DNA of 64,000 nt from Paludibacter sp. (lineage in GTDB: Bacteria > Bacteroidota > Bacteroidia > Bacteroidales > Paludibacteraceae): NCBI GenBank assembly GCA_028710415.1, contig JAQTUE010000001.1, positions 186,001 through 250,000 on the forward strand, in the 5' to 3' direction. The first letter of the stretch is position 1. Every line of letters begins with the position of its first letter. The translations under genes were made by a program, and so were the position numbers. The notes under the pieces were generated by a model. The model saw only the letters and a list, made by a program, of their open reading frames with translations, did no database searches and was not told the origin of the DNA. Shown here one piece after another: positions 43,968 to 52,906 of this stretch.

Positions 43968-45866
43968 TTATTTTAATTTCAACCGCATAAGTTCGTTTTC
44001 TTCTAGTTGCCCGTTATCCATCATGAATCGTATTACCTGCAGGGCCTTTGGCTCGCTGACAGTCAATTTCCTGATTACAGAATTGACTGTTAGCGGTTCA
44101 AGGGTCAATAATTGAACAATCGACCCGCGTATCGATTCAAAATCATCGTTTGATACCTGTGTTTCTTTTTGTTTCAGGCATATATCGCAACACCCGCAGG
44201 GCTTGATTTCTTTTTCCCCAAAATAGGTAAGCAACATTCTGCATCGGCAGGTATTCTCTTCCTGTGCATAATCCAACACACTTTTGATGCGGGAAATATA
44301 CCGTTCAAGCCTGTTATCATATGCTTCTTTGCCCAGGTACACCCTTTCGGTGGCTTCCCGTTCACGAATAAAAGTCAGGTAAGGGGTTTTCTTTCGGGGA
44401 ATAAACTGAATGATGCTTTCTTTTGCCAGCAGCACCAGTTGGTCGTATACCTTTTTACGATCCCAGTTAAGTCGTTTTCCAATGGTTTCCTCACTGATAG
44501 GAGCAAGGTCGGTAAAAAGCCCGGTATACGAACGGAGAAGTATGTGGATCAGTTTCTCCTGCTCTGCATTTTGTTTGAGTTTATATAAATCATCTTTTCC
44601 TACTGTGAATAAGACTCTTGAGGAGCTGTCTTGTTCGTCAGTTAGCTCGATATACCCGGCTTGTTGCAGTATCTTCAGGCAATTGTATGATATAAGTATA
44701 GGCAGTTTAAATTTGGTGCAGAAGTCCGCTATGTCGAAGGCAAATACCTTGTCCAGTCCGGAGCCAACGCCCATTTGCAGGTAATTCCCCAGGGCCTCGT
44801 AGACTTTTACCACCATTTCTTTCCCGGGAAAGGAGTCCGATACCCGCTTGCGCATTTTTACAGCATCCCCGTTGTTATACAGCAACACCGCATACGCCTT
44901 TTGCTCATCCCTGCCTGCACGGCCTGCTTCCTGAAAATAAGCTTCAAGTGAATCAGGCAAATCCATGTGAACCACGGTACGAACCTCAGCCTTATCAATT
45001 CCCATACCGAAGGCATTGGTGGATACAATCACCCGCGTATCGCCCGACATCCAGCGGGATTGTTTGGCATCCTTGGTTTCATTCTTCAGTCCTGCATGAA
45101 AGTTCTCTGCCGGTATGCCATTCTGGTTCAGGAAATCGGCCACTTCCTTGGTTCTCTTCCGGTTGCGGACATACACCACCGAAGTGCCGGGTACATTGTT
45201 GAGTATTTTTAGCAGGTTCTCATCTTTGTTTTCAACCGTACGCACCACATAAGCCAGGTTGGTGCGGTGAAAACTCTTTTGAAATACATTGGGTTTTTTA
45301 AAAAGCAATTGTTTCTGGATATCATCCACTACTTCCGGGGTGGCGGTAGCAGTCAGTGCCAAGACAGGTACATCAGGAATCAGTTCCCTGATATCGGCAA
45401 TGCGCAGGTATGAAGGCCTGAAATCATATCCCCATTGCGAGATACAATGCGATTCATCCACTGCAATCATGCAAACCGTAGCTTGCTTCATCTTCTCAAT
45501 AAAAATCGGGGTTGAGAGCCTTTCGGGTGAAACATACAGGAATTTATAGGCTCCGAACACTGAATTCTCCAGCGTCATCAGGATACTATTGTGCGACATG
45601 CCCGAATAAATGGCTGCAGCTGCAATACCCCGTTTTTTCAAATTCTCCACCTGGTCTTTCATCAGGGCAATCAGCGGGGTTACCACAATGCAAAGTCCTT
45701 CCATCGCCATGGTAGGTACCTGGAATGTCAACGACTTTCCTCCACCGGTAGGCATTAATCCCAGGGTGTCTTTTCCCGAGGCAATGCTGCGGATAATATC
45801 GCCCTGCAACGAACGGAATTCATCGTAGCCCCAGTATTGCTTGAGTATGTCGAGGTATTTTTGCAT
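43968..45866 (-). CDS. recQ: ATP-dependent DNA helicase RecQ
   Basis: A 632-residue RecQ helicase. Motif 0 YWGYDEFRSLQGDII, motif I MPTGGGKSL, II VDESHCISQWGYDFRPSY (DESH), III LTATAT, V STNAFGMGIDKAEVR, VI QEAGRAGRD; then the RecQ zinc domain with CRCRMLL and CGCCDIC, a winged helix, and a C-terminal segment (FESIRGSIVQLLTLE...VIRKL) in place of a standard HRDC domain. It unwinds DNA in recombination repair. The frame continues upstream to a GTG at 45911, but ATG at 45866 gives the family start MQKYLDILKQYWGYD. Confidence 0.95.
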   Translation of the reverse strand: MQKYLDILKQYWGYDEFRSLQGDIIRSIASGKDTLGLMPTGGGKSLTFQVPTMAMEGLCIVVTPLIALMKDQVENLKKRGIAAAAIYSGMSHNSILMTLENSVFGAYKFLYVSPERLSTPIFIEKMKQATVCMIAVDESHCISQWGYDFRPSYLRIADIRELIPDVPVLALTATATPEVVDDIQKQLLFKKPNVFQKSFHRTNLAYVVRTVENKDENLLKILNNVPGTSVVYVRNRKRTKEVADFLNQNGIPAENFHAGLKNETKDAKQSRWMSGDTRVIVSTNAFGMGIDKAEVRTVVHMDLPDSLEAYFQEAGRAGRDEQKAYAVLLYNNGDAVKMRKRVSDSFPGKEMVVKVYEALGNYLQMGVGSGLDKVFAFDIADFCTKFKLPILISYNCLKILQQAGYIELTDEQDSSSRVLFTVGKDDLYKLKQNAEQEKLIHILLRSYTGLFTDLAPISEETIGKRLNWDRKKVYDQLVLLAKESIIQFIPRKKTPYLTFIREREATERVYLGKEAYDNRLERYISRIKSVLDYAQEENTCRCRMLLTYFGEKEIKPCGCCDICLKQKETQVSNDDFESIRGSIVQLLTLEPLTVNSVIRKLTVSEPKALQVIRFMMDNGQLEENELMRLKLK

Positions 45867-46015
45867 GGAAAACTTATTTTTCTGGAAGTAGTTCAGAAAG
45901 TTGAACTTCACTGAAATCTATTTTCTACAAAAATAATGTTTTTTGAATCAGGAAAGATCAAAAGGGATGTTTATTTTGTAATTTGATTTTCTCATGCAGA
46001 TTCACCATTATCCAT

Positions 46016-46045
46016 AAAAAAAGAGGAAAACGTGTGTCTTCCTCT
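46016..46045 (-). terminator. Intrinsic terminator after the BFD-like gene
   Basis: On the minus strand a 10-bp stem (agaggaagac / gttttcctct, 4-nt loop) is followed by seven T, 10 nt beyond the stop codon. Confidence 0.8.
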
Positions 46046-46055
46046 TCTCCTGTTA

Positions 46056-46238
46056 TTATTTTCCATTGACTTGTGTAAGTATTTCGCGGACGTCTTCTAA
46101 ACATTCCCCGCAGGCACTGCCATGATAGAATTCTTTATTAATCTGATCAGTGGTCTTATAGCCTTTCTCCCTGATTGCAGTTTCCAATGTAGATCTGCGT
46201 ACATCATTGCAATCACAAATGATTGGATCTTCTTTCAT
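46056..46238 (-). CDS. BFD-like [2Fe-2S] protein
   Basis: A 60-residue protein with the four-cysteine BFD pattern C-x-C ... C-x-x-C: Cys8 and Cys10 in IICDCNDVRR and Cys43/Cys46 in GSACGECLEDV. Members bind a [2Fe-2S] cluster; free-standing ones act as bacterioferritin-associated ferredoxins, helping to mobilise stored iron, but no bacterioferritin gene is nearby. The short length is normal. It has its own terminator and no close partners. Confidence 0.85.
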   Translation of the reverse strand: MKEDPIICDCNDVRRSTLETAIREKGYKTTDQINKEFYHGSACGECLEDVREILTQVNGK

Positions 46239-46366
46239 ACTTGTTGGTATTTAGTGAAACTATTCCAAAACCATATTTTGTTTGGTTCTTGAATAACAAA
46301 CCGCATCTGAAATGGTTTTCGTTTTGTGCCTTCTTAATGATTTTAAAAGATAAATTATACTATTCT

Positions 46367-46399
46367 ACTGACGGCTTCACTCCGAGTGAAGCCGTCAGT
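46367..46399. repeat. Perfect 15-bp hairpin after the first TonB_C gene
   Basis: Arms actgacggcttcact and agtgaagccgtcagt with a 3-nt loop (ccg). Partial copies of the right arm (aagccgtcagt, gagccgtcac) recur near 46408, 47293 and 47890 in the spacers of the TonB_C gene array. It can terminate transcription from either side. Confidence 0.8.
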
Positions 46400-46430
46400 A
46401 AAATTAAAGTGAAGCCGCCAACATTTTTTT

Positions 46431-47264
46431 TTATTCCATTTTAAAAGTAACCGGTAAAGTATAATATACTGCCACTTTTTTTCCTTTATGTTCTCCCGGT
46501 ATAAAGTTTGGGAGCATTTTTATAACCCGTACTGCTTCTCTATCACAAAATGGATCAAGGGATCTCAAAATCTCAACACCGGTTACTGATCCTTTTTTGG
46601 TAATGATAAATCGAAGAATTACCTTTCCAACAGGAAATTCATCTAGTCCAGCTACAGGATAATGAATATGACTATTTATAAATGAGAATAACTCACTGTC
46701 TCCTCCTGGAAATTGAGGCATTTTATCTACAACTGTATAAACATTATTTTTTGTATTTGAGCTGATTTTAAAAGGAACAGGTAAAGTGTACTCAATATCA
46801 ACCTTTTTACCTCCTTGTTCTCCGGGAATAAAATCAGGTAAAGAGTTTACTATACGTAAAGCTTCTTCATCTATTGATTTAGAAACACTTCTAACAACCT
46901 TAGCATTTTCAATTTTTCCTGTTTTCCTGACGATAAATCGAACTATAACTCTTCCTTCGATACCTTTCTCTATATCTTCAATTGGATATCTTAAGTTTTT
47001 TGAAATGAATTTAAATAACTCTTTTGAACCACCAGGAAATGTTGGCATTCTTTCATACCGGTCAATAATTAAATTATTTTCGTTAGCATTGATATTCTTG
47101 TTTTGATCAATAGAATCTTTTTTCTGATTCACTGTTTTGTCAACAATATTTGTTCCATAGGTAGGTGTATTTGGTGTTTGTGCATTTCCTAAAAAGCTAC
47201 ATGCAACAATTAAAATAACTGTCATTCCTCCAATTACCCAACATTTTTTGTATTGATTTTTCAT
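46431..47264 (-). CDS. TonB_C-domain protein with two domains
   Basis: A 277-residue exported protein. An N-terminal hydrophobic segment (VIGGMTVILIVACSFLGNAQ) acts as signal or anchor, then a linker and two TonB C-terminal domains in tandem, each opening with a MPxFPGG motif (MPTFPGGSKELFKFISKNLRYP and MPQFPGGDSELFSFI, cut here) and closing with LPDFIPGEQGGKKV or LPNFIPGEHKGKKV. It lacks the proline-rich spanning region and ExbB/D partners, so classical energy coupling is unlikely. First in genome order, last in transcription, of four tandem paralogues. Function of such proteins is unknown; sensing or binding outer-membrane receptors is conceivable. Confidence 0.85.
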   Translation of the reverse strand: MKNQYKKCWVIGGMTVILIVACSFLGNAQTPNTPTYGTNIVDKTVNQKKDSIDQNKNINANENNLIIDRYERMPTFPGGSKELFKFISKNLRYPIEDIEKGIEGRVIVRFIVRKTGKIENAKVVRSVSKSIDEEALRIVNSLPDFIPGEQGGKKVDIEYTLPVPFKISSNTKNNVYTVVDKMPQFPGGDSELFSFINSHIHYPVAGLDEFPVGKVILRFIITKKGSVTGVEILRSLDPFCDREAVRVIKMLPNFIPGEHKGKKVAVYYTLPVTFKME

Positions 47265-47333
47265 GATTATTTTGATTCAGTAAAATTTAATTCAAGCCGT
47301 CAGTATCTAAAAGTAAAGCCCTCAATGATATTT

Positions 47334-47840
47334 TTATTCCAATTTAAAACTAATCGGTAAAGTATAATACACCGAAACATTTACCCCGTTTTGTTTGCCG
47401 GGAATAAAAGCAGGCAATAAATTAACAATACGCAATGCTTCTCTATCACATTCAGGGTCCAGGCTTTTGACTATTTCGCTTTTTCCAATTTTCCCATCAG
47501 AACTAATTACAAATCGAACCTTCACTTTACCTTCTATTCCTTTTTTCTTTGCAAGTTTCGGATACTTTAGGTTGTTTTCAATAAATTGTAATAATTTAAT
47601 TGCACCTCCCGGGTATTCCGGCATCTCTTCAATTATTTGATTTTTTTTATTCCCGATTGAATCTGTTCGTTTTGATATTTCGTTGGGTACCTGTATTTGA
47701 TTTGTTGTTGAATCTGAATTTGAAATTCCTGTTTTCTGATTTGAACCTATTTGTGTTGAATATAATCTGATAGAAAATGCAGAAAAGACTAATAATGAAA
47801 CACAGATAATTTTAAACCTGATAGTTTTTAAATTTTTCAT
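47334..47840 (-). CDS. TonB_C-domain protein with one domain
   Basis: A 168-residue paralogue of its neighbours. N-terminal segment FKIICVSLLVFSAFSIRLYS is a signal or anchor; the single domain runs from EMPEYPGGAIKLLQFIENN to the end, LPAFIPGKQNGVNVSVYYTLP. The DNA around its stop codon closely matches that of the gene to the left (ggtaaagtataata, then similar spacers with gccgtcagt), indicating a recent duplication of gene plus 3' flank. Function unknown. Confidence 0.85.
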   Translation of the reverse strand: MKNLKTIRFKIICVSLLVFSAFSIRLYSTQIGSNQKTGISNSDSTTNQIQVPNEISKRTDSIGNKKNQIIEEMPEYPGGAIKLLQFIENNLKYPKLAKKKGIEGKVKVRFVISSDGKIGKSEIVKSLDPECDREALRIVNLLPAFIPGKQNGVNVSVYYTLPISFKLE

Positions 47841-47955
47841 AGTGTGATTTTATTTTTTTGCTTGTTCAATTGACAGTTTCACATAGAGTGAGCCGTCACT
47901 AATATTTCCGGAACAAATGTACAGTTTTTTCTTTACATTTTAACTTAAACATAAT

Positions 47956-47990
47956 AAAAGCAAGAATGATACTGTATCATTCCTGCTTTT
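47956..47990 (-). terminator. Intrinsic terminator after the third TonB_C gene
   Basis: Stem of gcaggaatgata and tatcattcttgc on the minus strand (one G-U), flanked by aaaa/tttt, 21 nt beyond the stop of the gene at 48012. Confidence 0.75.
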
Positions 47991-48011
47991 ATCCCTTTAA
48001 AGATGGTTTTA

Positions 48012-49319
48012 TTACTTTGTGTCTTCTTTTAATTTTCTGCTTCCAATTAAAATGACTCCATTCTCTGCATCGCGTCCATACTGGCTCTTTAACTTTTTGA
48101 TAGCCTCTTTGGAAGTCGGTTGAAGCACCTGGTACGAGGACAGGTTTTCGTACCGTAGCCATTCCAGGTCAAAGGAGGCAGGCAGTCTTTCTCCGTCCAG
48201 CAATACAATGGTCTTGTCATTCCTCACCCAATCTTTCTTATCAGCGGCAGGTAGGTCCAGTTTAAAGATCACCGGCATGGTCACCATAATATTCATTTTC
48301 TTGCCACACTGTGTTGCCGGAGTCCAGTCAGGTAACGATTTGATAACCCGTACTGCTTCTTTTCCTAAGAAATAATCGATGGACCGGGCTGCGGTTACAT
48401 CGCTTATTTTTCCGTTTACATCCACCATAAAGCGCACATAAACTTTACCTTGTGTCTTGGTACGTTTGGCAACAAAAGGATACTGGATGCTGTCGGCAAT
48501 AGTTCCAAGTAATTTGTCCTCTCCTCCGGGGAATGAAGGCATAATGGCTTCTTCCTTGCAATTTGGGTCTTTAGCTTTCGGGGGATACAGGGTTGAATCG
48601 GGCAATGAGTATTGAATTTCATGCTTGTTGCTGGTAATCAGGAGCACCCCGTTTTCAGCCATTTTGCCGTATTTTGAGATCAGCTTTGATTTCACTTCTT
48701 TTGGAAAGGGTTTCAGAATGCTTACCGTCGCAATTTTATCGAGGTTTAAAATCCCGGTATTGAAATTATTGGGCATTTTCACATCATTAATCACCACGAC
48801 CGTTTTATCATTAATTTGCCACGCGTCTTCCGGTGTGGTACTCTGGAAAAGGATCGGGATGATGCGGTATACGGCTACTTTTTCCCCGTTCTGTTCACCC
48901 GGAGTCCAGTCAGGTAACAGACCCACAACGCGCAGAGCCTCGGCGTCCAGTTCTTTGGAAACACCTCTTAGTACTTTTGCATTTTCGACCTTGCCGGTTT
49001 TGCCAATCACAAACTGAACCACTACTTTGCCGTGTTCATTTTTCTTCATGGCTTCCTCAGGATACACCATGGTTTTACTTAAAAACGCTACGACTTCTTT
49101 TTCTCCTCCCGGAAACTGAGGCATTTTATCTACAAAATTATACACCGAGTCTTTGGCATTGTCCTGACTGGTTTTAGTGTCAGTCTGATCAATAGTAGGG
49201 TGAATGTTTTTAAATTGGGAGGCAGATGCATTGCCTGTAAATGAGAATAGGAGTGCGAAAAGTACAATCACAGCCGGATAGGAAAAAAAGCATTTCATGT
49301 TTTGGGAGTTTTTCATCAA
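48012..49319 (-). CDS. TonB_C-domain protein with two domains and plug-like segments
   Basis: A 435-residue exported paralogue. After a signal peptide (PAVIVLFALLFSFTGNASA) come TonB_C domain 1 (MPQFPGGEKEVVAFL to LPDWTPGEQNGEKV) and domain 2 (MPSFPGGEDKLLGTI to LPDWTPATQCGKKM). Each is followed by a short stretch resembling the end of a TonB-receptor plug: KTVVVINDVKMP ... YGKMAENGVLLIT and KTIVLLDGERLP ... YGRDAENGVILIG. This repeated pair of domains is unusual and shows internal duplication. No ExbB/ExbD or BlaR-type peptidase domain is fused. Confidence 0.85.
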   Translation of the reverse strand: MMKNSQNMKCFFSYPAVIVLFALLFSFTGNASASQFKNIHPTIDQTDTKTSQDNAKDSVYNFVDKMPQFPGGEKEVVAFLSKTMVYPEEAMKKNEHGKVVVQFVIGKTGKVENAKVLRGVSKELDAEALRVVGLLPDWTPGEQNGEKVAVYRIIPILFQSTTPEDAWQINDKTVVVINDVKMPNNFNTGILNLDKIATVSILKPFPKEVKSKLISKYGKMAENGVLLITSNKHEIQYSLPDSTLYPPKAKDPNCKEEAIMPSFPGGEDKLLGTIADSIQYPFVAKRTKTQGKVYVRFMVDVNGKISDVTAARSIDYFLGKEAVRVIKSLPDWTPATQCGKKMNIMVTMPVIFKLDLPAADKKDWVRNDKTIVLLDGERLPASFDLEWLRYENLSSYQVLQPTSKEAIKKLKSQYGRDAENGVILIGSRKLKEDTK

Positions 49320-49432
49320 GGATATTTTATGGATTACAAAAATTAAATTTACAGAACCATAATAACGTGCAGCTATGCCGTTTTTTAATTCGCTAGCAAA
49401 TGTACAACTATATTTTATTTTAGTGAAATATT

Positions 49433-49467
49433 AAAAGCAGGAATAACTGATTTTTACTCCTGCTTTT
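49433..49467 (-). terminator. Intrinsic terminator after the fourth TonB_C gene
   Basis: Arms aaaagcaggaataa and ttactcctgctttt (one mismatch), 7-nt loop, about 50 nt beyond the stop at 49517. The gcaggaat core resembles that of the terminator at 47956-47990. Confidence 0.7.
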
Positions 49468-49516
49468 AGGTTTTTTTTCGAACAGATAAAAAATCAACCC
49501 GTTTCGAGATGAATTT

Positions 49517-50281
49517 TTATTTCTTTTTGGTAATCAGGATCACTCCATTCGCTGCCTGCGGACCATACTTTGCAATCAGTTCAGCTTTTTTTACTTCGGT
49601 ATCCGCTTTTAGAACATCTATATACAGTATGCTGTCTTTCTGAGTGGATGAAAGGTTGTTTCCGATTGGTATTACCTTGCCATCAAATACCTCAAGTAGT
49701 TTTTTCTTTGGGCCAAAGGCTGTAGTTTTTAATTCATCGATGATTTTATAGGCGATAGGCAGGGTATAATAAACCGATACCTTTTCCCCTTTTTGTTCAC
49801 CCGGGATCCAGTCTGGTAATGAATTGACAACCCTCAACCCTTCGGCATCTGCATTTTCTTCCAGTCCTTGTATGATTTTTGCATTTTCCACTTTTCCTGA
49901 TTTATTAACTACAAATCGTACAATTAATTTTCCTTGAATCCCCTTTTTTTGGGTTATAACCGGATATTTTAAATGACGGCCTATGTAGTACATCAATGCT
50001 TTTTCACCGCCCGGATACTGTGGCATTTTGTCTACAATCATATAATTGCCTTCTTTGTCAGGTTGTTGCAACGATGGGTTTGGTCTTTGGATAGAACTTC
50101 CAGTCTGAGTTTGCACGCTTTTAGTTACAGTCGTAACCGAATCCCTGACAGTAGGAGTGACAGCTTTAGTCATCGATTTCAAATCTTGTCCATTGACTGA
50201 TAAAACCAGGGCCAGTGCCATAGGTACGATATGCAGAAACCTGTACTTGGTTGCAGGAGATGTTTTTTTGTGATTTTTCAT
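49517..50281 (-). CDS. TonB_C-domain protein with plug-like tail
   Basis: A 254-residue exported paralogue: signal segment YRFLHIVPMALALVLSVNG, a Ser/Thr/Gln-rich linker, one TonB_C domain (MPQYPGGEKALMYYIGRHLKYP to LPDWIPGEQKGEKV, cut here), then a plug-like tail ending KYGPQAANGVILITKKK. First gene transcribed in the array of four. The YGxxAxNGVILI tail matches the end of TonB-receptor plug domains, so these proteins may interact with receptor or sigma-regulator partners. Function unknown. Confidence 0.85.
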   Translation of the reverse strand: MKNHKKTSPATKYRFLHIVPMALALVLSVNGQDLKSMTKAVTPTVRDSVTTVTKSVQTQTGSSIQRPNPSLQQPDKEGNYMIVDKMPQYPGGEKALMYYIGRHLKYPVITQKKGIQGKLIVRFVVNKSGKVENAKIIQGLEENADAEGLRVVNSLPDWIPGEQKGEKVSVYYTLPIAYKIIDELKTTAFGPKKKLLEVFDGKVIPIGNNLSSTQKDSILYIDVLKADTEVKKAELIAKYGPQAANGVILITKKK

Positions 50282-50469
50282 AGTAAATTTATAGGATTAG
50301 TTTTATGTGAATAACAGGAAACAAAAATACACTTTATTTTTGATTTAACTTAAATCTCATGACTGAATTGTTCGTTTTTTTAGTTCCGTTTTTCAATATA
50401 GTTATCCTTTCTTCATCCTGTTTTTGAATTGTCTTGAATTACTCTTGTTTTTAACTCGGATATAATATA

Positions 50470-50565
50470 GATATCTTAACCTTTTAATGATATGAGATAT
50501 CTAAGTTATATCTAAGATACATCTAAGATACATCTAAGATACAACTAAAACATCATGAAGATATC
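50470..50565 (+). repeat. Dispersed atctaag repeat, copy B
   Basis: Reads ttaatgatatgagatatcta, four atctaag units at 11-bp spacing, then atacaactaaaacatcatga. Same block order as copy A (21565-21660, opposite strand) with one additional 11-bp unit. Confidence 0.8.
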
Positions 50566-50625
50566 GACCAATTCAGATGATCTATCAAAAACTACGTTTT
50601 GGATGGAATAATAAACCTTATTTTA

Positions 50626-50808
50626 ATGAATCTAAAGTTTAATGAACTCGCAGATAAAGGATTAATTGCGAGTAATTTGAGTGTTATTGTCACTGCATGC
50701 AAGAATAGGTTGTGGAAGAAATATGGAGTCAAATTGGTTGATAACCGGTATAAACCCGGAAGTCCCTTTGTCATCGAAAATACTCTTTCACGTACCGATT
50801 CAAATTAA
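50626..50808 (+). CDS. Doubtful small ORF
   Basis: A 60-codon frame from the ATG at 50626, giving a basic, partly helical peptide (FNELADKGLIASNLSVIVTACKN-type start, then GVKLVDNRYKPGSPFVIE). I do not recognise it. The second half could be the wing of a truncated winged-helix DNA-binding protein, but that is a guess. It follows the dispersed repeat by 60 bp and has no clear promoter. Composition is a little more gene-like than the rest of the spacer. Confidence 0.25.
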   Translation: MNLKFNELADKGLIASNLSVIVTACKNRLWKKYGVKLVDNRYKPGSPFVIENTLSRTDSN

Positions 50809-50985
50809 ATAATTAATTAACGGGATTTTCATCGTATTTATTGCTGTAATTTTCCCTAAATCGGGTTCAATTCTTTCAGCTTTAAAACCCTGCATGGTTG
50901 AGTTACACTGCTTATTTTCAAAGAAGGTGTTCTTTTAATTATTTTTAAATGTTGGAAGATAATACAACACAACCATAATTTGTTG

Positions 50986-50993
50986 TATTTTTG
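50986..50993 (+). promoter_or_regulatory. -7 box of the subtilase gene
   Basis: TATTTTTG, 23 nt upstream of the ATG at 51016. Confidence 0.55.
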
Positions 50994-51015
50994 TGGATAT
51001 AAAAAAAACAGATTT

Positions 51016-52662
51016 ATGAAAAAATCTACTTTTCTATCGAATATTTGTGGCTTATTGATCGTTTTTCTGTTTATTGGAACGGGCATTGCTCAGGCACAGA
51101 CCAGTTTTTATTTCTACGTCCAGTTAAAGGATAAAAATAATACACCGTATTCATTGTCACGTCCTGGTGAATTCCTTTCACAACGTGCTATTGCCAGACG
51201 GACTGCCTATGGGATGGTTTGCGATTCAACTGACGTGCCTGTAAATACTTCGTACCTGCAACAAATTAGAAATCTGGGTATCCCGGTTCATAGCTTTAGC
51301 AAATGGATGAACGGGGCAACGGTGTTGCTGACCGACTCAAGCAAGATGTCCCAGGTCAGGGGATTGCCGTTTGTAAAATTTGTAGAATACACCGGAAAAT
51401 TAGTTGGGCCGGTGTTATCTCCCCAAGTGAAATCATCCGTAAAATCAACATTTGATTACGGGATTGCTGCCGGTCAGATCAACCAGCTGAATGGCACAGG
51501 ATTGCATACCGAAGGTTTTCGGGGTAAAGGAATGCAGGTCGGGGTCATTGATGCCGGTTTTATGAATGTAAATGTAAATCCTTGTTTTGACAGCTTGCGC
51601 CTGCAGGGAAGACTGTTGGGAACTAAAGATATTATTTATCCCGCTTCAAATATTTATGCCGAAGATGGTCATGGGGCTATGGTTTTATCCACCATGACCG
51701 GCAACCTGCCCGGACAGTTCCTGGGTACCGCCCCTGATGCATCCTATTGGCTGATCCGTACAGAATATGCTGCAACGGAATATAAAGTTGAAACGGACTT
51801 CTGGTGCACGGGCATTGAGTTCGCGGACAGTGTAGGTGTTGATGTGGCAACTTCGTCACTCGGATATTCTTTATTTGATGATGTATCGATGAACTTTACT
51901 TATGCCGATATGAACGGTAAAGTATCCAGGGCAAGCCGTGCGGCGAACCTGGCAAGTAAAAAAGGAATTGTTGTGTTGGTAGCAGCAGGAAATGAAGGTA
52001 GTGCAAGCTGGCATTATATCAGCTCGCCTTCTGATGCTGATGGCATTATAACCGTCGGGGCAGTCACTTCAACCGGTATTTCAAGCAGTTTCTCATCATT
52101 CGGACCAAGTTCGGACGGTCGCGTAAAACCGGAACTCTGTGCCACAGGATCAGCCTCAGCACTGGTGAATACTGCCGGATCACCAGGTTATGGAAATGGA
52201 ACTTCCTTTGCAACCCCTATTATGGCTGGTATGGTGACCTGTTTATTGCAAAAATACAAAGCCATAGATTCGCTGGTTGACATACCCACACTGCTTAACT
52301 CGGTATTTAAAAGCGGCAGTTTGTACAACAATCCAACGGCACAAATGGGATATGGAATACCCAATTTCTTTCAGGCAGAACAAAATTTAAAGACCTTTGA
52401 TTCGATACGCAGGGTTGTGAAGGATAATGTCAATATCGGATATAACCCAACTTATCATACCCTGGCCATTCGTTTTACGGATGGTAGGAGCCCATTAAAT
52501 GCAACTGTCCGGATCTATTCCATGACAGGCAGCCTGTTAGTCAATTTGCAGTTGAAAGAAGCAACGACAGTTTTGCAGACCAATAATTATCAGCCCGGGA
52601 TTTACGCGGTTAGTATTTCAACGAACGGAAAGGTGGAAACGAAGAAATTGATTATTAGATAG
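51016..52662 (+). CDS. Secreted subtilisin-like serine protease with T9SS tail
   Basis: A 548-residue S8-family peptidase. Signal peptide ICGLLIVFLFIGTGIAQAQ; a propeptide-like region to about residue 150; catalytic Asp near 179 (VGVIDAGF), His near 219 (EDGHGAMVLSTM) and Ser near 397 (GNGTSFATPIMAGM). The C-terminal 80 residues (YNPTYHTLAIRF, ATVRIYSMTGSLLVNLQL, YQPGIYAVSIST, KKLIIR) form a type A Por secretion signal, so the enzyme is exported by the type IX system and anchored or released at the surface. The frame is open upstream to 50980, but the -7 box lies in that part. Its stop is followed without a gap by the aggcaag tract. Confidence 0.93.
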   Translation: MKKSTFLSNICGLLIVFLFIGTGIAQAQTSFYFYVQLKDKNNTPYSLSRPGEFLSQRAIARRTAYGMVCDSTDVPVNTSYLQQIRNLGIPVHSFSKWMNGATVLLTDSSKMSQVRGLPFVKFVEYTGKLVGPVLSPQVKSSVKSTFDYGIAAGQINQLNGTGLHTEGFRGKGMQVGVIDAGFMNVNVNPCFDSLRLQGRLLGTKDIIYPASNIYAEDGHGAMVLSTMTGNLPGQFLGTAPDASYWLIRTEYAATEYKVETDFWCTGIEFADSVGVDVATSSLGYSLFDDVSMNFTYADMNGKVSRASRAANLASKKGIVVLVAAGNEGSASWHYISSPSDADGIITVGAVTSTGISSSFSSFGPSSDGRVKPELCATGSASALVNTAGSPGYGNGTSFATPIMAGMVTCLLQKYKAIDSLVDIPTLLNSVFKSGSLYNNPTAQMGYGIPNFFQAEQNLKTFDSIRRVVKDNVNIGYNPTYHTLAIRFTDGRSPLNATVRIYSMTGSLLVNLQLKEATTVLQTNNYQPGIYAVSISTNGKVETKKLIIR

Positions 52663-52896
52663 AGAGGCAAGAGGCAAGGAATGAGTAGGTAGTAGGTAGT
52701 AGGTAGTAGGTAGTAGGTAGTAGGTAGCATGAACCAAGAAGCAAGAACCAAGAGCCAAGTACAAAGAATAAAGAACAAGGAACTAAACAGAACACGGAAC
52801 GCAAAACGCTGAACGCAAAACACGGAACACGGAACGCAGAACACGGAACACAAAACACGGAACGCAAAACCTTTCAAACATCAAACTTTTCAAACT
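52663..52896 (+). repeat. Mosaic of five short-word repeat families
   Basis: In order: agaggcaagaggcaag (52663-52678), seven copies of gtaggta-type units (52684-52728), gaaccaagaagcaagaacca and more aag words (52731-52785), cggaacac/cgcaaaac words (52790-52870) and ctttcaaacatcaaactttt (52871-52896). It fills nearly the whole spacer between the subtilase stop and the xseA start. Each family occurs elsewhere in the window (36120, 34217, 4837, 56798). Confidence 0.85.
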
Positions 52897-52906
52897 AATT
52901 TAGCCC

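Larger units (their letters stand above)
50282..51015. other. Spacer with dispersed repeat and doubtful small ORF
   Basis: The spacer between divergent genes contains copy B of the atctaag element (50470-50565), a doubtful 60-codon frame (50626-50808) and the -7 box of the subtilase gene. The remainder is AT-rich without recognisable signals. Confidence 0.6.

Noticed and set aside
46431-47264. Classical TonB energy transducer
   Set aside because: No proline-rich spanning region and no ExbB/ExbD genes; two TonB_C domains in one exported protein instead.
52602-52877. Minus-strand frames giving Cys/Phe-rich repeats
   Set aside because: Translation of the word tract between the subtilase and xseA genes; no start or promoter.
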